Shown: piece by piece, positions 4,838-12,698 of the stretch | Numbering within the stretch: the stretch's first letter is position 1 | Layout: each line of letters opens with the position of its first letter | Source of the DNA: HO2-45-28 sp964412115 | GTDB taxonomy: Bacteria > Patescibacteriota > Minisyncoccia > HO2-45-28 | DNA: 17,769 nucleotides | Direction of reading: 5' to 3' | NCBI GenBank assembly: GCA_964412115.1 | Contig: CAYPMM010000018.1 | Span: 1-17,769, forward strand | Notes under the pieces: generated by a model | Told to the model about the DNA's origin: nothing | Database searches by the model: none | What the model saw: only the letters and a program-made list of their open reading frames with translations | Program-made: the position numbers and the translations under genes

Positions 4838-5857
4838 ATGAAAAATTATCTTGTAAAACGCCTGAACAATCCCGCGTCAGGACTCAAGGGCTTTATAGTC
4901 ATATACAAAAAAAGAAAAAACTACCCGTCTTTGGGGGCAACCCGTTTTCAATATTATTTTTTCGAAAAGGAAGCGCTTAAAGACGCGAAAGACCTCGCGC
5001 GTCTAATGACTTACAAATCCGCTCTCGCGGGCCTGCCTTACGGCGGAGCCAAGGGAGTGATTTTGGCGCCGAAAAAATATTCACCCAAAGAAAAAAACAG
5101 AATTCTTGAGGCGTATGCCCATGAAGTAAACCAACTCGCGGGCGAATTTGTTACCGGCTCCGACATGGGGCTTGGACCGAAAGACGTTGAAAATCTAAAA
5201 AAGAAAACCAGGTTTGTTATCGGCACGAAAGTCAATCCCGAATACTACACGGCCCTCGGCGTTGTGGGCGCCCTTAAAATATCGCTTAAACATATTTTTA
5301 AAAGTCCTGAATTCAAAGACAGAACATTTTTTATACAAGGCCTCGGCAAAACCGGCCTGAACATTTTAAAACTGCTTACGAAAGAAAAAGGCGTGAAAAT
5401 TTACGCGTCCGATACCGATAAAAACGCGGAGGCAAGAGTGAAAAAGGTTTTTCCGAAAGTTGAAATTGTTTCGTCAAAAAAAGCATTCGGCATAAAAACC
5501 GATGTTTTTATGCCGTGCGCCGTTGGAGGGGTCTTAAATAAAAAGAACATTGCGCGAATTCGGTCAAAAATAATTTTGGGTTCCGCCAACAACCAGCTCG
5601 CGGACAAGGACATTGGATATCTGCTCCAAAAAAGGGGTGTATTTTACGCGCCCGATTATCTGGTGAATTCCGGAGGCCTGATTAGCGTTGCCGAAGAGCT
5701 TGTAAGCAAAAATCCGTCAAAACAAAGTATAATAAAAAAGATAGAGAGAATACCAAAACGGCTTGAAAAGATTATTTTGGAAAGCAAAAAAACCGGCCTG
5801 CCCCCAAACGTCACTGCCGACCGGATCGCGGAAGGAATTTTTAAGAAATGGAAATAA
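4838..5857 (+). CDS. Leu/Glu/Phe/Val-type amino acid dehydrogenase
   Basis: An NAD-dependent oxidative deaminase of the Glu/Leu/Phe/Val dehydrogenase family: L-amino acid plus NAD and water gives 2-oxo acid, ammonia and NADH. At 339 residues it is the size of leucine dehydrogenases (about 360), not of glutamate dehydrogenases (about 420-450). Visible motifs: substrate Lys60 in MTYKSALAG, catalytic Lys72 in LPYGGAKGV, Asp109 in GSDMGLGPKD, the nucleotide loop GLGKTG (168-173), an acidic residue after the second Rossmann strand (Asp192, favouring NAD over NADP), AVGGVL (228-233), SANNQL (249-254) and PDYLVNSGG (272-280). Leu, Val or Phe specificity cannot be read directly. It opens a same-strand run of four genes; the next starts eight bases after the TAA. 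In a lineage that usually lacks amino acid synthesis it could release ammonia or supply a 2-oxo acid to the adjacent enzymes. Confidence 0.9.
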   Translation: MKNYLVKRLNNPASGLKGFIVIYKKRKNYPSLGATRFQYYFFEKEALKDAKDLARLMTYKSALAGLPYGGAKGVILAPKKYSPKEKNRILEAYAHEVNQLAGEFVTGSDMGLGPKDVENLKKKTRFVIGTKVNPEYYTALGVVGALKISLKHIFKSPEFKDRTFFIQGLGKTGLNILKLLTKEKGVKIYASDTDKNAEARVKKVFPKVEIVSSKKAFGIKTDVFMPCAVGGVLNKKNIARIRSKIILGSANNQLADKDIGYLLQKRGVFYAPDYLVNSGGLISVAEELVSKNPSKQSIIKKIERIPKRLEKIILESKKTGLPPNVTADRIAEGIFKKWK

Positions 5858-5864
5858 TGTTTTT

Positions 5865-7385
5865 ATGGAACTTTTGCCTAAAAAATATTCAAACATAGAA
5901 AAATTATCAAAAGATTTAAGGGTGTTTTCCGAAAATCGTTGGATTGGGGCGGGCAAAAAAACGGCTTTGCGTCTTTTTCATGAGACGGCCCGCCGCGTGC
6001 CTGCTTATAAAAAATTTCTGAAAAAGCGCGCGGTCAATCCAAAGACAATAAAAACAATCTCCGATTTCAAAAAAATTCCGACAACCGATAAAAATAATTA
6101 TCTTCGCGAACATTCCTTCGCCGACCTGTCTCAGGACGGAAAGTTTGCCTCAAAAAACTGGGTTATCGCTTCAAGCTCCGGCTCAACGGGCGAGCCGTTT
6201 TATTTTCCGCGCGGACATTTGCAGGACGAGCAGTATGCCGCGACCGCCGAGCTTTACCTGCGAACCAATTTCAATATCCATAAAAAAACCACGCTTTATG
6301 TAAACTGCTTTGCTTTGGGTGTCTGGATAGGCGGGATTTTTACTTACGAGGCCCTGAAAATAATAATGAATAAAAGAAAGTACGGCCTGACCGTTATAAA
6401 TCCCGGGCTCAACAAACCGGAAATACTGAGGGCGGTCAGAAAACTTGGTCCGGAGTTTGACCAGGTGCTCATAGGCGGCTATCCGCCGTTTGTAAAAGAC
6501 ATTATAGACGAGGGGCCTGCCGAAGGGATTAATTGGAAAAAATTTGACTTGGGATTTGTATTTTCGGCGGAACGCTTTGACGAGGACTTCAGGGATTATA
6601 TCGCCGAAAAAACGGGTCTTAAAAACATATATAAGGACACGCTTAATCATTACGGAACGGTGGACCTCGGAACGATGTCTTATGAAACGCCGGTTTCGGT
6701 GCTGATAAGGCGGCTTGCCGTGAAAAATAAAAATGTCTTTAAGGAAATTTTTGGCGCGGAAATTTCGCGCGTCCCGACTCTTACGCAATATGACCCGGAA
6801 ATGTTTTTCTTTGAAGAATCGGATGGGGGGCTGGTCTGCTCGGCTCGAAGCGGATTTCCCCTGGTCAGATACGACCTTAAGGATTCGGGTGGGGTTATAA
6901 ATTTTTCCGAAATGGAGAGTCATCTCAAAAACACGGGGGTGAATTTGAAAAAAGAGATAAAAAAAGCGGGGATAGCCGAAACCGTCTGGCGTCTGCCGTT
7001 TGTTTATGTGTTTGAGCGGAAAGATTTTTCCGTAAGTTTCGCCGGAGCAAATGTGTATCCGGAGACGATAAGAAGAGCGATTGCTTCAAGGAAAATAAGC
7101 GGTATTTTGAGCGGAAAATTTTTAATGCGTATTGTCCACGACAAAAAACAGAATCCGTCTTTGGAAATAAACATAGAACTGAAAAAGGGCGAGAGAGGTC
7201 CCTCAAAAAGAATTAAAAATCTTGCCGAAAAAACAATCCTTGAAAAACTTCTTGAAGAGAACTCCGAGTTTAAATCGGCTTTTTACGAGCAAAAAGAAGG
7301 AAAGGCAAAACCTAAAGTGATTTTTTGGCCTTATGAGCATGGCTCATATTTTAAGCCCGGTGGGAAACAGCGCTGGACGGCGTAA
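5865..7385 (+). CDS. PaaK-like adenylate-forming enzyme (AMP-dependent ligase)
   Basis: A member of the ANL superfamily closest to phenylacetate-CoA ligase (PaaK/CapK/LuxE group), which activates a carboxylate with ATP to an acyl-adenylate and normally passes it to CoA. In 506 residues: the P-loop SSSGSTGEP (103-111), a HYGTVDLG segment (262-269) at the place of the usual YGxTE motif, RYDLKDSG (335-342) corresponding to the ribose-binding YRTGD motif with Asp340, and FAGANVYPETIRRAI (392-406), characteristic of the PaaK C-terminal domain. A basic C-terminal extension (after about 440) is rich in Lys and Glu. The substrate is unknown; phenylacetate is only the family name. An upstream in-frame TTG at 5763 lies inside the dehydrogenase gene and gives no conserved sequence, so the ATG at 5865 is chosen. 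It has no Shine-Dalgarno site and follows the dehydrogenase by seven bases, hence is co-transcribed. Confidence 0.85.
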   Translation: MELLPKKYSNIEKLSKDLRVFSENRWIGAGKKTALRLFHETARRVPAYKKFLKKRAVNPKTIKTISDFKKIPTTDKNNYLREHSFADLSQDGKFASKNWVIASSSGSTGEPFYFPRGHLQDEQYAATAELYLRTNFNIHKKTTLYVNCFALGVWIGGIFTYEALKIIMNKRKYGLTVINPGLNKPEILRAVRKLGPEFDQVLIGGYPPFVKDIIDEGPAEGINWKKFDLGFVFSAERFDEDFRDYIAEKTGLKNIYKDTLNHYGTVDLGTMSYETPVSVLIRRLAVKNKNVFKEIFGAEISRVPTLTQYDPEMFFFEESDGGLVCSARSGFPLVRYDLKDSGGVINFSEMESHLKNTGVNLKKEIKKAGIAETVWRLPFVYVFERKDFSVSFAGANVYPETIRRAIASRKISGILSGKFLMRIVHDKKQNPSLEINIELKKGERGPSKRIKNLAEKTILEKLLEENSEFKSAFYEQKEGKAKPKVIFWPYEHGSYFKPGGKQRWTA

Positions 7386-7410
7386 TTAACAAATTATTTT
7401 TAAAAACATT

Positions 7411-8556
7411 ATGAAAGAAACAATAGACAGAAAGTCGTTTAAGCCCATAGGAGTCAGCGTTAAAAAGGCGCGTTTGCTTGCCGAAAAAAGGGGAGTTGCC
7501 GTCGCGGATCAACATCCCGACGCATTGGAAGAGCTTTTTTTACTTAGAAATCCTAAATATCGCTTTGACAAAAATTATCGCGCCCATCTCAACGATTTTA
7601 TTAAAAAGCATCTTGGGAAAAAGAGGATGGATGAGGCGGGAAACTGGTTTTATTATCCGTGGTCCGGACGGCTGATTCACTTTCTTCCGGAAAAACTCTA
7701 CCAGGAAGTACGAACGGGCAGAAACCGCGATTTAATTACCAAGGGCGAGCAGGACAGATACTACAATTCCGCCATCGGGATTTTCGGAATGAGCGTCGGA
7801 AGCCAGGCAGCGCTGGTTGTCGCGATGACCGGGGGAGCCAAAAGAATAAAACTCGCGGACCCCGACGCGATTGACGGCTCAAATTTAAACAGGATACGAA
7901 CGGGATTTCACGATGTTGGAACGGCAAAAGTCGTGTCAGTCGCGCGTCAGATTTATGAAATGAATCCCTACGCGAAAGTTGAGATTTTCGGAGAGGGTGC
8001 TACGGATAAAAATATGGAAAAATTTATTTCTTCTCCCAAGCTTGATATTTTGATTGAAGAGATGGATAACCCGTATTTTAAAATAAAAGCGCGCTTTTTG
8101 GCCAAGAAACACCGGGTGCCGGTGATAATGTCGGCCGACAACGGAGATGGCGCCATTGTTGATATTGAACGTTATGATTTGAAGAAAAATCTGCCGATAC
8201 TGCATGGAATTTTGGGAGATGTCAGGCCGGAGGACTTCAAAAATCTTTCCCCAAAAGAGCTGCCCGGCGTTATTGCGAAAATGGCGGGCGCGAACTTGGC
8301 AGTACCCAGGATGCTTGAGTCCGTGGTCAAGGTGGGAAAATCACTTTACTCCTGGCCCCAGCTCGGAACCGCGGCAACCACTTGCGGGGTTGTTTTGAGT
8401 TATCTTGCAAGAAAAATAATCACGGGTGATAAGCTTGAGTCCGGAAGATACGAAGTCAATTTTGACTCAATATTTGAGCCGGGGTATCACTCGTTGAGAA
8501 GCAAAGCCGCGAGGGCAACGGCTTTCAAAAATTTTCTGAAAAAGATGAAGGGATGA
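7411..8556 (+). CDS. ThiF/E1-like protein, N-terminal half of Rv1355c (MoeY) type
   Basis: A 381-residue protein with an E1-like (ThiF/MoeB/HesA) nucleotide-binding fold that in its family adenylates a carboxyl group. Residues 75-115 (NWFYYPWSGRLIHFLP, then RTGRNRDLIT and EQ) and the Rossmann loop GMSVGS (126-131) are as I remember them from Rv1355c-type proteins rather than ordinary ThiF. Further E1 residues: Asp150 and Asp155 in LADPDAIDGS, the ATP-binding NLNRIR (158-163), Lys173 in GTAKV and Asp219 in EEMDN. SWPQLGT (314-320) is a later conserved block. There is a single Cys (325), so neither a zinc CxxC pair nor the usual thioester Cys is present. In actinobacteria the same region is fused to a nitroreductase domain; here that domain is the next gene, in the same frame, after two stop codons (TGA, TAA). 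The start ATG lies 25 bases after the ligase gene. The reaction is unknown. Confidence 0.85.
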   Translation: MKETIDRKSFKPIGVSVKKARLLAEKRGVAVADQHPDALEELFLLRNPKYRFDKNYRAHLNDFIKKHLGKKRMDEAGNWFYYPWSGRLIHFLPEKLYQEVRTGRNRDLITKGEQDRYYNSAIGIFGMSVGSQAALVVAMTGGAKRIKLADPDAIDGSNLNRIRTGFHDVGTAKVVSVARQIYEMNPYAKVEIFGEGATDKNMEKFISSPKLDILIEEMDNPYFKIKARFLAKKHRVPVIMSADNGDGAIVDIERYDLKKNLPILHGILGDVRPEDFKNLSPKELPGVIAKMAGANLAVPRMLESVVKVGKSLYSWPQLGTAATTCGVVLSYLARKIITGDKLESGRYEVNFDSIFEPGYHSLRSKAARATAFKNFLKKMKG

Positions 8557-8562
8557 TATAAT
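8554..8562 (+). promoter_or_regulatory. Extended -10 promoter overlapping a stop codon
   Basis: TGATATAAT: the TGA stop of the ThiF-like gene supplies the TG of an extended -10 box, and the consensus TATAAT (8557-8562) ends six bases before the ATG at 8569. No good -35 is visible, as expected for an extended -10. It predicts a separate leaderless transcript for the nitroreductase gene. Confidence 0.7.
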
Positions 8563-8568
8563 TAAAAA

Positions 8569-9516
8569 ATGCCCTCTCGGGAGGAAATAATAAAAATAAT
8601 TGAATACGGGACTTACGCTCCCTCGAGCCACAACAGCCAGCCGTGGAGGTTTTTGGCGAAAGAAAATCACGCTGAGATTCTGCCGGATTATTCTCGCCGG
8701 CTTCCTGTGGGAGACAAACAAAATAGGCAGTTATTTATTTCACTCGGGTGTGCCGCGGAAAATATTGCACAGGCCGCTCGCGCGTTTGGCTACGAAACTT
8801 CAGCAACTATATCGGGCGAAAAAGCGATTATCAGTTTTGGCGTCGATATCGGGAAGAGAGAGCCCGAAATCCTTGAAGCGATAAAAAACAGGATAACGAG
8901 CCGATATACCTATACATCTGACAGTGGCTTGAACAAGTTAACGGACTATCTGACGGGGCTTGGGGACAACGACACTGAGTTTTTTGTTTGCTCGGACGAA
9001 CTAAAACGGCGCGTGGCGGCCGTGGCCATCAAAGCGTCTGTTGATGCAATGAAGGATACTGAGTTTCGCAAAGAACTTTCGGAATATGTAAAAAGCAATA
9101 CCACAAAGTCAAAAATCGGTATGCCTGCGTACGGTATGGGAATACCTACAATCATCTCTTATATAGCGCCTGTATTGCTACGATTCGTAAATGTCAACCG
9201 GCTTAGCCAAAAGAGCGACACGAAATTGTTAACCGAACAAACACCGTATCTTGTGGTAATGGCGACGGAACAAGATAATGCCCGGGCGTGGATTAAGACG
9301 GGGTTTTTATATGAACGCGCGTCACTGACGGCGGAGCGGATGGGTCTCTCGACCGCCATGTGGGCGGCTCCCATTGAAACGGGCGGCTATTTCATGGATT
9401 TGCAAAAAATTCTTGGGACAAACAAAAGGCCCCAGGCGCTTTTTCGGCTTGGGCGTGCCCTGCAAAAACCGCCGCATAGCCCGCGCTTAACCTTAAAAGA
9501 AGTAATACTGGAGTAA
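8569..9516 (+). CDS. Nitroreductase-family FMN protein (Acg / MoeY C-terminal type)
   Basis: A 315-residue flavoprotein of the nitroreductase superfamily. The N-terminal motif APSSHNSQPWRF (17-28) is the FMN-binding block of the Acg-like subgroup (mycobacterial Acg/Rv2032 and the C-terminal part of Rv1355c). The block LLTEQTPYLVVMAT (around 221-234) fits the central strand, AERMGLSTAMWAAPIE (around 255-270) the FMN-contact helix, and RLGRALQKPPHSPR near 292-305 the usual C-terminal signature. Known Acg proteins bind FMN but do not show ordinary NAD(P)H nitroreductase activity; whether this one does is unknown. It follows the ThiF-like gene by 12 bases and has its own leaderless promoter. Together the pair (381 + 315 residues) approximates the length of the fused actinobacterial protein. 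A SagB-like azoline dehydrogenase is an alternative but is less likely without YcaO. Confidence 0.85.
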   Translation: MPSREEIIKIIEYGTYAPSSHNSQPWRFLAKENHAEILPDYSRRLPVGDKQNRQLFISLGCAAENIAQAARAFGYETSATISGEKAIISFGVDIGKREPEILEAIKNRITSRYTYTSDSGLNKLTDYLTGLGDNDTEFFVCSDELKRRVAAVAIKASVDAMKDTEFRKELSEYVKSNTTKSKIGMPAYGMGIPTIISYIAPVLLRFVNVNRLSQKSDTKLLTEQTPYLVVMATEQDNARAWIKTGFLYERASLTAERMGLSTAMWAAPIETGGYFMDLQKILGTNKRPQALFRLGRALQKPPHSPRLTLKEVILE

Positions 9517-9529
9517 TTTCACCGTTGTT

Positions 9530-11155
9530 ATGGATTTTTTAAACTTAGATTTGTTGTCGGTGGGAATTGCCGTTGCCGGTACCCTCGTTTTGGGATTTAG
9601 CGTTTTTCTTAGTAATACCAGCAACCTTGCCAGCAGAACTTTTTTTTTTTTTACAATTATCACGGCAGTCTGGGGAGCGCTGAATTATATAAGTTACAAA
9701 CTAAACTATTTTGATTTTACGCTCTGGTCGCTTAGGGCAGTTCTTTTTCTGGCGGTGTGGCAGGCATTCGCCGTATTTCAATTCAGTTATGTTTTTCCGG
9801 ACGAAAAAAAATTTTTTAGTCCATGGCGCATCCGCGTCCTTTTACTCCTCGCGGTTCTTGTTTCTTTTCTTACATTGACGCCGTACACATTTACATCCAT
9901 TGGTTCCGAAGTGCTTATTGCTCCCGGAATTACGGTTCCTTCGCCGGTGCCGGGTCCGGGCATAGTTATTTTTGGCTTGGCAAGCATTTTGTTAGTTGTA
10001 GCCAGCATATATATTTTAATAAAGAAAACCAAAAAAGCGTCCGGAACGCAGCGCCTTCAATACGCGCCTATTTTAGCCGGCGCGCTTGCGATGTTCAGCT
10101 TGATAATTGTTTTTAACTTTCTATTGCCGGTTCTTGTAAATGATGTGCGTTTTATCCCCTTCGGGGCGCTATTTACATTCCCCTTTGTTGCGTTAACTTC
10201 GTATTCCATTCTTAAGCGCAAGCTTTTCAATGTTAAAGTCGCGGGGGCCGGTCTTTTGGTTTTTGCCCTGGCAATTACGGCTTTTGGCGAGGTGATATTT
10301 GCTCAAGAGTTGTTTCTTGTCCTATACAGAGCGAGTATTTTTGTTTTAGTGCTATCTTTCGGTATTCTGCTTGTGCGAAGCGTGATTAAGGAAATAAAAC
10401 AGCGTGAAAAACTGGAAATTCTTTCAGCAGAGCTTGAATCGGCCAACAAAGAGCTCAAAAAACTTGACCAGTTGAAATCCGACTTCTTGTCTTTTGCCAC
10501 GCACCAATTGCGCTCGCCTCTGACCGTAACCAAGGGCTACATTTCCATGATTATTGAGGGTTCGTACGGCAAAGCAGGCGAACTTGTTCTTGAAAAACTG
10601 AAAAGAGTTTACGAATCGAATGAACGCCTGATAAAACTCGTTGATGATTTTTTGAATCTTTCCCGGATAGAGCAGGGGAGAATGCAGTATGACTTCAGCC
10701 GGAGTTCTATTGAAGATATTGCCGAAGAGGTAGTGGACGAACTTAAGGACCCGGCCAAGAAAAAAGGTCTTGAGATTTTTTGGCAAAAATCTTTTCCGCC
10801 CCTGCCCCAGACCGTTATTGACGCTTCCAAAATGCACGAAGTTATTTACAATCTTATTGACAACGCCATTAAATACACCCAAAGCGGAAAAATAACGGTT
10901 AAAACCGAAAAGGCCGGCACCTTTTTGCGCTTATCCGTAAGCGATACCGGAATCGGTTTGGAAAGCGAAGATAAAGACCGCCTTTTTGAGCGCTTTAGCC
11001 GGGCCGGGCAAGGATACAAGGTTAACGTGCAGGGACACGGCATAGGTCTTTACGTGGCGCACCAAATGGTGGAGGCGCATGGCGGAAGAATTTGGGCTGA
11101 GTCTCCGGGGCCTTATCGCGGAAGCGTTTTTTATGTTGAATTGCCGATAAAATAA
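9530..11155 (+). CDS. Membrane sensor histidine kinase
   Basis: A 541-residue two-component sensor that should autophosphorylate on His and pass phosphate to a response regulator. The N-terminal 290 residues contain about nine hydrophobic helices, like the membrane sensor regions of the 7TM histidine kinases, and there is no extracellular sensor domain of any size, so the signal is probably sensed within or at the membrane. A coiled coil (KQREKLEILSAELESA, near 288-303) leads into the HisKA domain with H-box His325 in FATHQLRSP, then the HATPase domain: N-box NLIDNAIKY (441-449), G1 SDTGIG (471-476), G2 GHGIGLYVA (502-510). All catalytic boxes are intact. No response regulator is adjacent. 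The start ATG is 13 bases after the nitroreductase gene, without a convincing -10 or Shine-Dalgarno site, so it is probably read from upstream. Its link to the metabolic genes is only positional. Confidence 0.92.
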   Translation: MDFLNLDLLSVGIAVAGTLVLGFSVFLSNTSNLASRTFFFFTIITAVWGALNYISYKLNYFDFTLWSLRAVLFLAVWQAFAVFQFSYVFPDEKKFFSPWRIRVLLLLAVLVSFLTLTPYTFTSIGSEVLIAPGITVPSPVPGPGIVIFGLASILLVVASIYILIKKTKKASGTQRLQYAPILAGALAMFSLIIVFNFLLPVLVNDVRFIPFGALFTFPFVALTSYSILKRKLFNVKVAGAGLLVFALAITAFGEVIFAQELFLVLYRASIFVLVLSFGILLVRSVIKEIKQREKLEILSAELESANKELKKLDQLKSDFLSFATHQLRSPLTVTKGYISMIIEGSYGKAGELVLEKLKRVYESNERLIKLVDDFLNLSRIEQGRMQYDFSRSSIEDIAEEVVDELKDPAKKKGLEIFWQKSFPPLPQTVIDASKMHEVIYNLIDNAIKYTQSGKITVKTEKAGTFLRLSVSDTGIGLESEDKDRLFERFSRAGQGYKVNVQGHGIGLYVAHQMVEAHGGRIWAESPGPYRGSVFYVELPIK

Positions 11156-11166
11156 CCTCTAAAATA

Positions 11167-11175
11167 TGTTATAGT
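11167..11175 (+). promoter_or_regulatory. Extended -10 promoter of aspS, leaderless
   Basis: TGTTATAGT: extended TG plus TATAGT (11170-11175), seven bases before the ATG at 11183. No clear -35 at normal spacing. Predicts a leaderless aspS mRNA. Confidence 0.6.
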
Positions 11176-11182
11176 TTAAACC

Positions 11183-12639
11183 ATGCGCGTTCTAACCAAA
11201 GATATAGTAAATAAAACCGGTGAAACGGTCCTGCTGAAGGGCTGGGTGGACGTCAGGCGCGATCACGGCAAACTTATTTTTATTGATTTGCGCGATCGCT
11301 GGGGCAAGGTTCAGGTTGTTTTTACTCCGGCCGACAAAGAACTGCTAAAACTTGCTGACAAACTCCGCTCGGAGTGGGTGGTTGCGATCAAGGGCGAGGT
11401 TAAGGAGAGGCCCAAGGGAATGGAAAATCCGGAAATTGCCACAGGCAATATTGAAGTTGCCGCCACTAATCTTGAAATTTTAAACGAAGCCAAAACTCCG
11501 CCTTTTGATGTTTCGGGCTCCGGTTTTGATGTCGGCGAAGACAACCGTTTGCGCTATCGCTATCTAGATTTGCGCCGGCCTCGTTTGCAAAAAAATCTTT
11601 CTTTGAGAGCGGATGTTATTTCATTTGCGCGCGAATATTTGCGCGGTCTTGATTTTACTGAAGTGGAGACGCCTATTTTGACCAAGTCCACCCCCGAAGG
11701 GGCGAGGGACTATGTTGTGCCGTCCAGGCTTCAGCCGGGCGCTTTCTACGCTCTTCCGCAGTCGCCCCAGCAGTATAAACAGCTTTTGATGGTCGCGGGG
11801 CTTGAAAGATATTTTCAGATTGCCAGGGCTTTTCGCGATGAANNNNNNNNNNNNNNNNNNNNNNNNNNNNNNNNNNNNNNNNNNNNNNNNNNNNNNNNNN
11901 NNNNNNNNNNNNNNNNNNNNNNNNNNNNNNNNNNNNNNNNNNNNNNNNNNNNNNNNNNNNNNNNNNNNNNNNNNNNNNNNNNNNNNNNNNNNNNNNNNNN
12001 NNNNNNNNNNNNNNNNNNNNNATATCCAAAAAGCCATTCCCTTTAATTTCTTATAAAACGGCGAAAGAAATTTATGGAAGCGACAGACCGGATTTGAGGG
12101 AAAATAAAGAAGACTCAAACGAACTTGCTTTTGCTTTCGTCGTTGATTTTCCCATGTTTGAAAAAGGGGAGGATGGCGGTTGGGGAGCGACCCATCATCC
12201 GTTCACCAAAATAAGAAGGGGCGAAAGGGGAGAAGAAGGGGTTTTGTCGGATCTCAAGGGTCCTTTAGATGATATTGTTTCGGAACAATACGACATTGTG
12301 CTAAACGGCAACGAAATAGGCGGGGGGTCAATCAGAGAACACAAGCCCGAAATACTGGAGGCGGTTTTTGTTGCCTTGGGGCATAAAAAAGCGGAGGTCA
12401 GGGAAAAATTCGGGCATCTGCTTGAGGCCTTTGAATACGGCGTTCCTCCGCACGGAGGAATTGCTTTGGGACTTGAACGGCTGATTATGATTTTGGCCGG
12501 AGAACCCAACATCCGCGAAGTCATAGCATTCCCCAAAACAGGCGACGGGAGGGATCTGATGATGTCAGCTCCCTCGGAAATTGACAAAAAACAGCTGGAC
12601 GAGCTGGGGTTGAGCGTAAAGAAAAGTAAGAAAAAATAA
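11183..12639 (+). CDS. aspS: Aspartyl-tRNA synthetase, interrupted by the sequence gap
   Basis: Class II aminoacyl-tRNA synthetase charging tRNA-Asp. Before the gap (220 codons): an OB-fold anticodon-binding domain (1-105), then motif 1 (around 137-160), KSTPEGARDYVVPSR, QSPQQYKQ and the start of motif 2 (FRDE). After the gap (205 residues from 12022): SYKTAKEIYGSDRPDLREN, DFPMFE, HHPFT, NGNEIGGGS and motif 3 GIALGLERLIMIL. The bacterial GAD domain, normally about 100 or more residues between YGSDKPDLR and DFPMFE, is absent: only about 15 residues separate them. His28 in RRDHGK and Gly79 in RPKGMEN match the residues reported for non-discriminating bacterial AspRS (His31, Gly83 in Pseudomonas), so it may also charge tRNA-Asn. 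The two parts are in different frames across the N run because the gap length is only an estimate; I treat it as one intact gene. Confidence 0.93.
11843..12021. other. Assembly gap (179 Ns) inside aspS
   Basis: A run of 179 unknown bases joins two parts of aspS. The left part ends on a codon boundary and the right part resumes in frame at 12022, so the true gap must be a multiple of three; 179 is not. Comparison with E. coli AspRS suggests about 42-45 missing residues (about 130 bases), including the rest of motif 2. Confidence 0.98.
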
Positions 12640-12642
12640 CGG

Positions 12643-12667
12643 AGAAGACAAAAACAACTCTTCTTTT
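12643..12667 (+). terminator. Weak AT-rich hairpin after aspS
   Basis: AGAAGA (12643-12648) pairs with TCTTCT (12659-12664), ten-base loop, then TTT. The stem is short and AT-rich; a weak terminator is possible. The -35-like TTTTCA of the next promoter overlaps its end. Confidence 0.35.
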
Positions 12668-12692
12668 CAAGGCAGATAATTTCTGCTAAAAT
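12664..12692 (+). promoter_or_regulatory. Extended -10 promoter of scpA operon, leaderless
   Basis: TTTTCA (12664-12669, four of six -35 positions), 17-base spacer, TAAAAT (12687-12692) with upstream TG (TGCTAAAAT). The ATG at 12699 starts six bases after the box, so the mRNA is predicted leaderless. A small dyad GCAGA/TCTGC (12672-12676 and 12682-12686) lies in the spacer and could be an operator. Confidence 0.65.
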
Positions 12693-12698
12693 TTTGGC

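Noticed and set aside
5763..5864. Earlier TTG start for the PaaK-like gene
   Set aside because: It overlaps the dehydrogenase gene by about 95 bases in another frame and adds low-complexity residues without conservation.
6183..6923. Long antisense open frame of 246 codons
   Set aside because: It lies wholly within the PaaK-like gene on the other strand, is rich in Arg and Phe as typical shadow frames, and has no family signature.
8554..8571. UGA readthrough joining the ThiF-like and nitroreductase genes
   Set aside because: A second in-frame stop (TAA at 8563-8565) follows, and UGA is used as an ordinary stop elsewhere in the window.
7411..9516. TOMM/azoline RiPP cluster (E1-like plus nitroreductase resembling SagC and SagB)
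   Set aside because: No YcaO protein or precursor peptide is visible, and the motifs fit the Rv1355c type better.
12022..12639. True frameshift or pseudogene in aspS
   Set aside because: The frame change coincides with the N run of estimated length; both flanks are well conserved up to the gap.
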